From Candidatus Helarchaeota archaeon (lineage in GTDB: Archaea > Asgardarchaeota > Lokiarchaeia > Helarchaeales > HEL-GB-A), in assembly GCA_016840125.1 (NCBI GenBank), contig JAEOSY010000448.1, forward strand, positions 1 to 6,604: a DNA stretch of 6,604 nt, read 5' to 3'. Shown piece by piece: positions 4,376 to 6,604 of this stretch; the stretch's first letter is position 1, and each line of letters starts with the position of its first letter. A program made the position numbers and the translations under genes. The notes beneath the pieces are model-generated. The model ran no database searches, was not told where the DNA came from, and saw only the letters and a program-made list of their open reading frames with translations.

Positions 4376-6424
4376 TTGACTAATTTAGATCAATTATGTA
4401 TTAACACTCTCCGATTTTTGGCTGTGGACGCCGTTGAAAAAGCGCAATCTGGACATCCGGGATTGCCGTTAGGCGTTGCACCCATGGCATATGTATTATG
4501 GGATCGATTTTTACGTCATAATCCATGTAATCCTCATTGGGTTAATCGGGATCGGTTTATACTATCTGCAGGACATGGATCCGCTTTGTTATATAGTCTA
4601 TTGCACGTTTACGGCTACGATTTATCGTTAGACGAACTCAAACGGTTTAGGCAATGGGGAAGTAAAACACCTGGTCACCCTGAATATGGACTCACTTCTG
4701 GAGTAGAAGCTACTACTGGACCATTAGGTCAAGGTTTTGCCATGGGGGTAGGTATGGCAATGGCCGAACAATTCCTCTCTTCCTGTTTTAATAAACCTGA
4801 TTATCCACTTATTGATCATTATACCTACGCCATTGTCTCAGACGGGGATTTAATGGAAGGTGTTTCATCAGAAGCTGCCTCATTAGCCGCGACATTAAAG
4901 TTGCATAAACTAGTGTATTTGTATGACGACAATCATATATCCATCGAAGGAACGACTGATTTTTCTTTTACAGAGGATGTGCAACGACGGTTTAGCGCCT
5001 ACGGATGGAACGTTCTTCGAGTACATGATGGAAATGATGTTGAACAAATCGATCAAGCAATTCAAAGTGCCCAAACGGAACTTGAAAAACCATCAATAAT
5101 TCTCATTCGAACTCATATTGGATATGGGAGTCCCAAACAAGATACATCTGCTGCCCACGGTGAACCATTAGGGATAAAAGCACGAATTGCTGCCAAACAA
5201 CGTTTAGGTTGGCCTCAAACACCTGATTTTTATGTTCCTAAGCATGCACTCAGTCATTTTCATTTAGCTGTTACCAAGGGTTTAGAAATCGAAAAGGGTT
5301 GGAGAAAGATGGTGGCTACTTACCACGAAACGTATCCAGATCAAGGAGAGCAATTTGACAACGCATTAAAAGGGAAATTACCACTTAATTGGGAGAAGTA
5401 TCTTCCCTTATTTACTCCACAGAGTGGTTCCATAGCGACTCGAAACGCCTCAGGCAAAATAATGAATGTTCTCAACGAAAAACTTCACTCACAAGGGAAG
5501 GCTCCCCATCATTTTTTAATAGGTGGTTCTGCAGATCTCGCTCCATCAACCAAAACCATATTAACGGGATACGGCGATTTCGGTTTTAGCAAAGATTGTG
5601 CACATAATATCCACTTTGGAGTTCGAGAGCACGCTATGGGTGCAATTGCGAACGGTCTAGCTCTGCATAGCAAATTTATTCCCTATACCGCAACTTTTCT
5701 CATCTTTTCCGATTATATGCGTCCTGCAATACGGTTATCGGCTTTGATGCAGACCCATGTCATTTTCATTTTCACTCATGATAGTATTGCTTTGGGCGAA
5801 GACGGTCCAACTCATCAACCTGTTGAGCATTTATTAAGTCTCCGAGCAATTCCCGGGATAACCATAATTCGCCCCGCTGACGCAAATGAAACAACTATAG
5901 CATGGAAGATGGCGATCAAGCGAAAAGGCCCCTGTATCCTCATCTTTTCACGACAAAAACTCCCGATCCTAGATTCGAGTGTCTATCCAGTTATTGATGG
6001 TGTTCCACGAGGAGCATACATACTCAAAGAACCTAAATTCGGTACCCCTGAAATAATTCTAATAGGATCAGGATCCGAAGTTCATTTAGCTCTTGATTCA
6101 AGTAAGGTTCTAAACCGAATTGGGATAAGGCATAGAGTAGTGTCAATGCCATCATGGGAACTCTTTGAAGAGCAATCGCTGAACTATCAACAATATGTAT
6201 TCCCTTCTAAGATACCTAAAATCGCGATTGAAGCCGGAGTCTCGTTTGGGTGGAGTAAATATGTCGGTAAAACTGGTGGAATTATTGGATTAGACAGATT
6301 TGGGGCTTCTGCCCCAGGGCCAACAGTTTATAAGAATTTAGGATTTAATGTGGAAAATGTGGTAAATCAAACATTGAAATTACTAAATAGACCTCCCTTG
6401 AATAAAATTGATGGGGGAAATTAA
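4376..6424 (+). CDS. tkt: Transketolase, full-length single chain
   Basis: A thiamine-diphosphate enzyme of the non-oxidative pentose phosphate pathway that moves two-carbon ketol units between sugar phosphates in the cytoplasm. The 682 residues match the single-chain bacterial/eukaryotic form. Substrate and cofactor residues occur in order: His27 in SGHPG, His67 in AGHGS, GPLGQG (115-120), the thiamine motif SDGDLMEG (155-162) with Asn186 in YDDNHISI, His261 in AAHGEPLG, catalytic Glu418 in VREHA, His480 in GEDGPTHQP, Asp469 in THDS, and the C-terminal domain with [10 protein letters not shown] near 649-658. The start is TTG, backed by GAGGTGA. The gene lies 17 nt after the epimerase and overlaps transaldolase by 14 nt. 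Many archaea encode transketolase as two separate halves, so this fused form suggests acquisition from bacteria. Identity is secure; origin is inference. Confidence 0.97.
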   Translation: MTNLDQLCINTLRFLAVDAVEKAQSGHPGLPLGVAPMAYVLWDRFLRHNPCNPHWVNRDRFILSAGHGSALLYSLLHVYGYDLSLDELKRFRQWGSKTPGHPEYGLTSGVEATTGPLGQGFAMGVGMAMAEQFLSSCFNKPDYPLIDHYTYAIVSDGDLMEGVSSEAASLAATLKLHKLVYLYDDNHISIEGTTDFSFTEDVQRRFSAYGWNVLRVHDGNDVEQIDQAIQSAQTELEKPSIILIRTHIGYGSPKQDTSAAHGEPLGIKARIAAKQRLGWPQTPDFYVPKHALSHFHLAVTKGLEIEKGWRKMVATYHETYPDQGEQFDNALKGKLPLNWEKYLPLFTPQSGSIATRNASGKIMNVLNEKLHSQGKAPHHFLIGGSADLAPSTKTILTGYGDFGFSKDCAHNIHFGVREHAMGAIANGLALHSKFIPYTATFLIFSDYMRPAIRLSALMQTHVIFIFTHDSIALGEDGPTHQPVEHLLSLRAIPGITIIRPADANETTIAWKMAIKRKGPCILIFSRQKLPILDSSVYPVIDGVPRGAYILKEPKFGTPEIILIGSGSEVHLALDSSKVLNRIGIRHRVVSMPSWELFEEQSLNYQQYVFPSKIPKIAIEAGVSFGWSKYVGKTGGIIGLDRFGASAPGPTVYKNLGFNVENVVNQTLKLLNRPPLNKIDGGN

Positions 6425-6604
6425 TTTAAGTCGAGTTAAAAATTTGCAGAAATTCGGTCAATCTGTTTGGTTAGATTATATTCGCCGTAGTTTACTAACT
6501 AGCGGTGAACTCGCTAATCTGGTGGAGAAAGATGGACTTCGAGGTATTACCAGCAATCCTACAATATTCCAGAAAGCGATTGAAGGGAGTCCCGACTACG
6601 ACGA
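6411..6604 (+). CDS. tal: Transaldolase, N-terminal part (cut by window end)
   Basis: Transaldolase moves a three-carbon dihydroxyacetone unit between sugar phosphates and works with transketolase in the non-oxidative pentose phosphate pathway. Sixty-four codons are visible from ATG 6411 (a TTG directly before it is also possible). The N-terminus carries [12 protein letters not shown] (15-26), LTSGEL (29-34), [13 protein letters not shown] (41-53) and [10 protein letters not shown] at the end. This is the pattern of the long bacterial transaldolases of cyanobacterial/actinobacterial type, and of transaldolase-glucose-6-phosphate isomerase fusions. The Schiff-base lysine and any fused isomerase lie beyond the window. 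It overlaps the end of transketolase by 14 nt and has no clear ribosome binding site, so translation is probably coupled. Confidence 0.9.
   Translation, partial: MGEINLSRVKNLQKFGQSVWLDYIRRSLLTSGELANLVEKDGLRGITSNPTIFQKAIEGSPDYD

Noticed and set aside
5389..5589. A 66-codon frame inside transketolase
   Set aside because: It is an out-of-frame shadow of the well-conserved transketolase with no protein family features.
1..6604. CRISPR array, insertion sequence or toxin-antitoxin pair
   Set aside because: I saw no regularly spaced repeats, transposase motifs, terminal inverted repeats or paired small antitoxin/toxin ORFs.

Overview
The window comes from an archaeon with an AT-rich genome. Three tRNA genes have archaeal features: Val with a GGGCCGA acceptor stem, Ser with GCCGGGG and G73, and Asp with GCCCTGG and G73. 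Archaeal-type TATA boxes lie about 25-40 nt upstream of genes, T-tracts follow them, TTG start codons are used, and one gene has a GGTGA-type ribosome binding site. The lineage cannot be fixed from this sequence. An Asgard-type or other mesophilic archaeon with many bacterial-like metabolic genes would fit, but this is inference.

Layout. Positions 1-90 hold tRNA-Val(GAC) on the minus strand, followed by an intergenic stretch with no convincing gene. tRNA-Ser(TGA) lies at 346-430 on the plus strand and converges on a minus-strand MFS drug-efflux-like transporter (499-1620, with a frame that continues upstream to 1722). From about 1620 to 2408 no long gene is present, but the stretch is rich in signals. 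It has a TATA box flanked by an 8-bp inverted repeat in front of the MFS gene. It has a second TATA box followed by a run of hairpins that ends in a hairpin plus T6 (about 1825-1994), which I read as a candidate structured RNA gene. A strong palindrome lies at 2018-2046, and a 33-residue single-membrane-span ORF (2165-2266) has its own promoter. tRNA-Asp(GTC) follows at 2409-2483.

From 2650 to the end lies a tightly packed plus-strand sugar-metabolism operon: a ROK-family sugar kinase (probable glucokinase), a stand-alone NAD(P)H-hydrate epimerase, a full-length single-chain transketolase, and the first 64 codons of a transaldolase. The genes overlap by a few bases or lie 17 nt apart. The likely logic is phosphorylation of a hexose, carbon exchange through the non-oxidative pentose phosphate pathway, and repair of damaged NAD(P)H made as a by-product of glycolytic dehydrogenases. 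A complete transketolase beside a transaldolase is unusual for archaea, many of which carry split transketolases or use the reverse ribulose monophosphate route. These two genes are the best candidates here for acquisition from bacteria.

The observations most worth following up are the candidate structured RNA with its promoter and terminator, the cluster of AAGTGT/ACACTT motifs shared by that locus and the MFS promoter, the MFS gene without a normal start codon, and the 33-aa membrane peptide.
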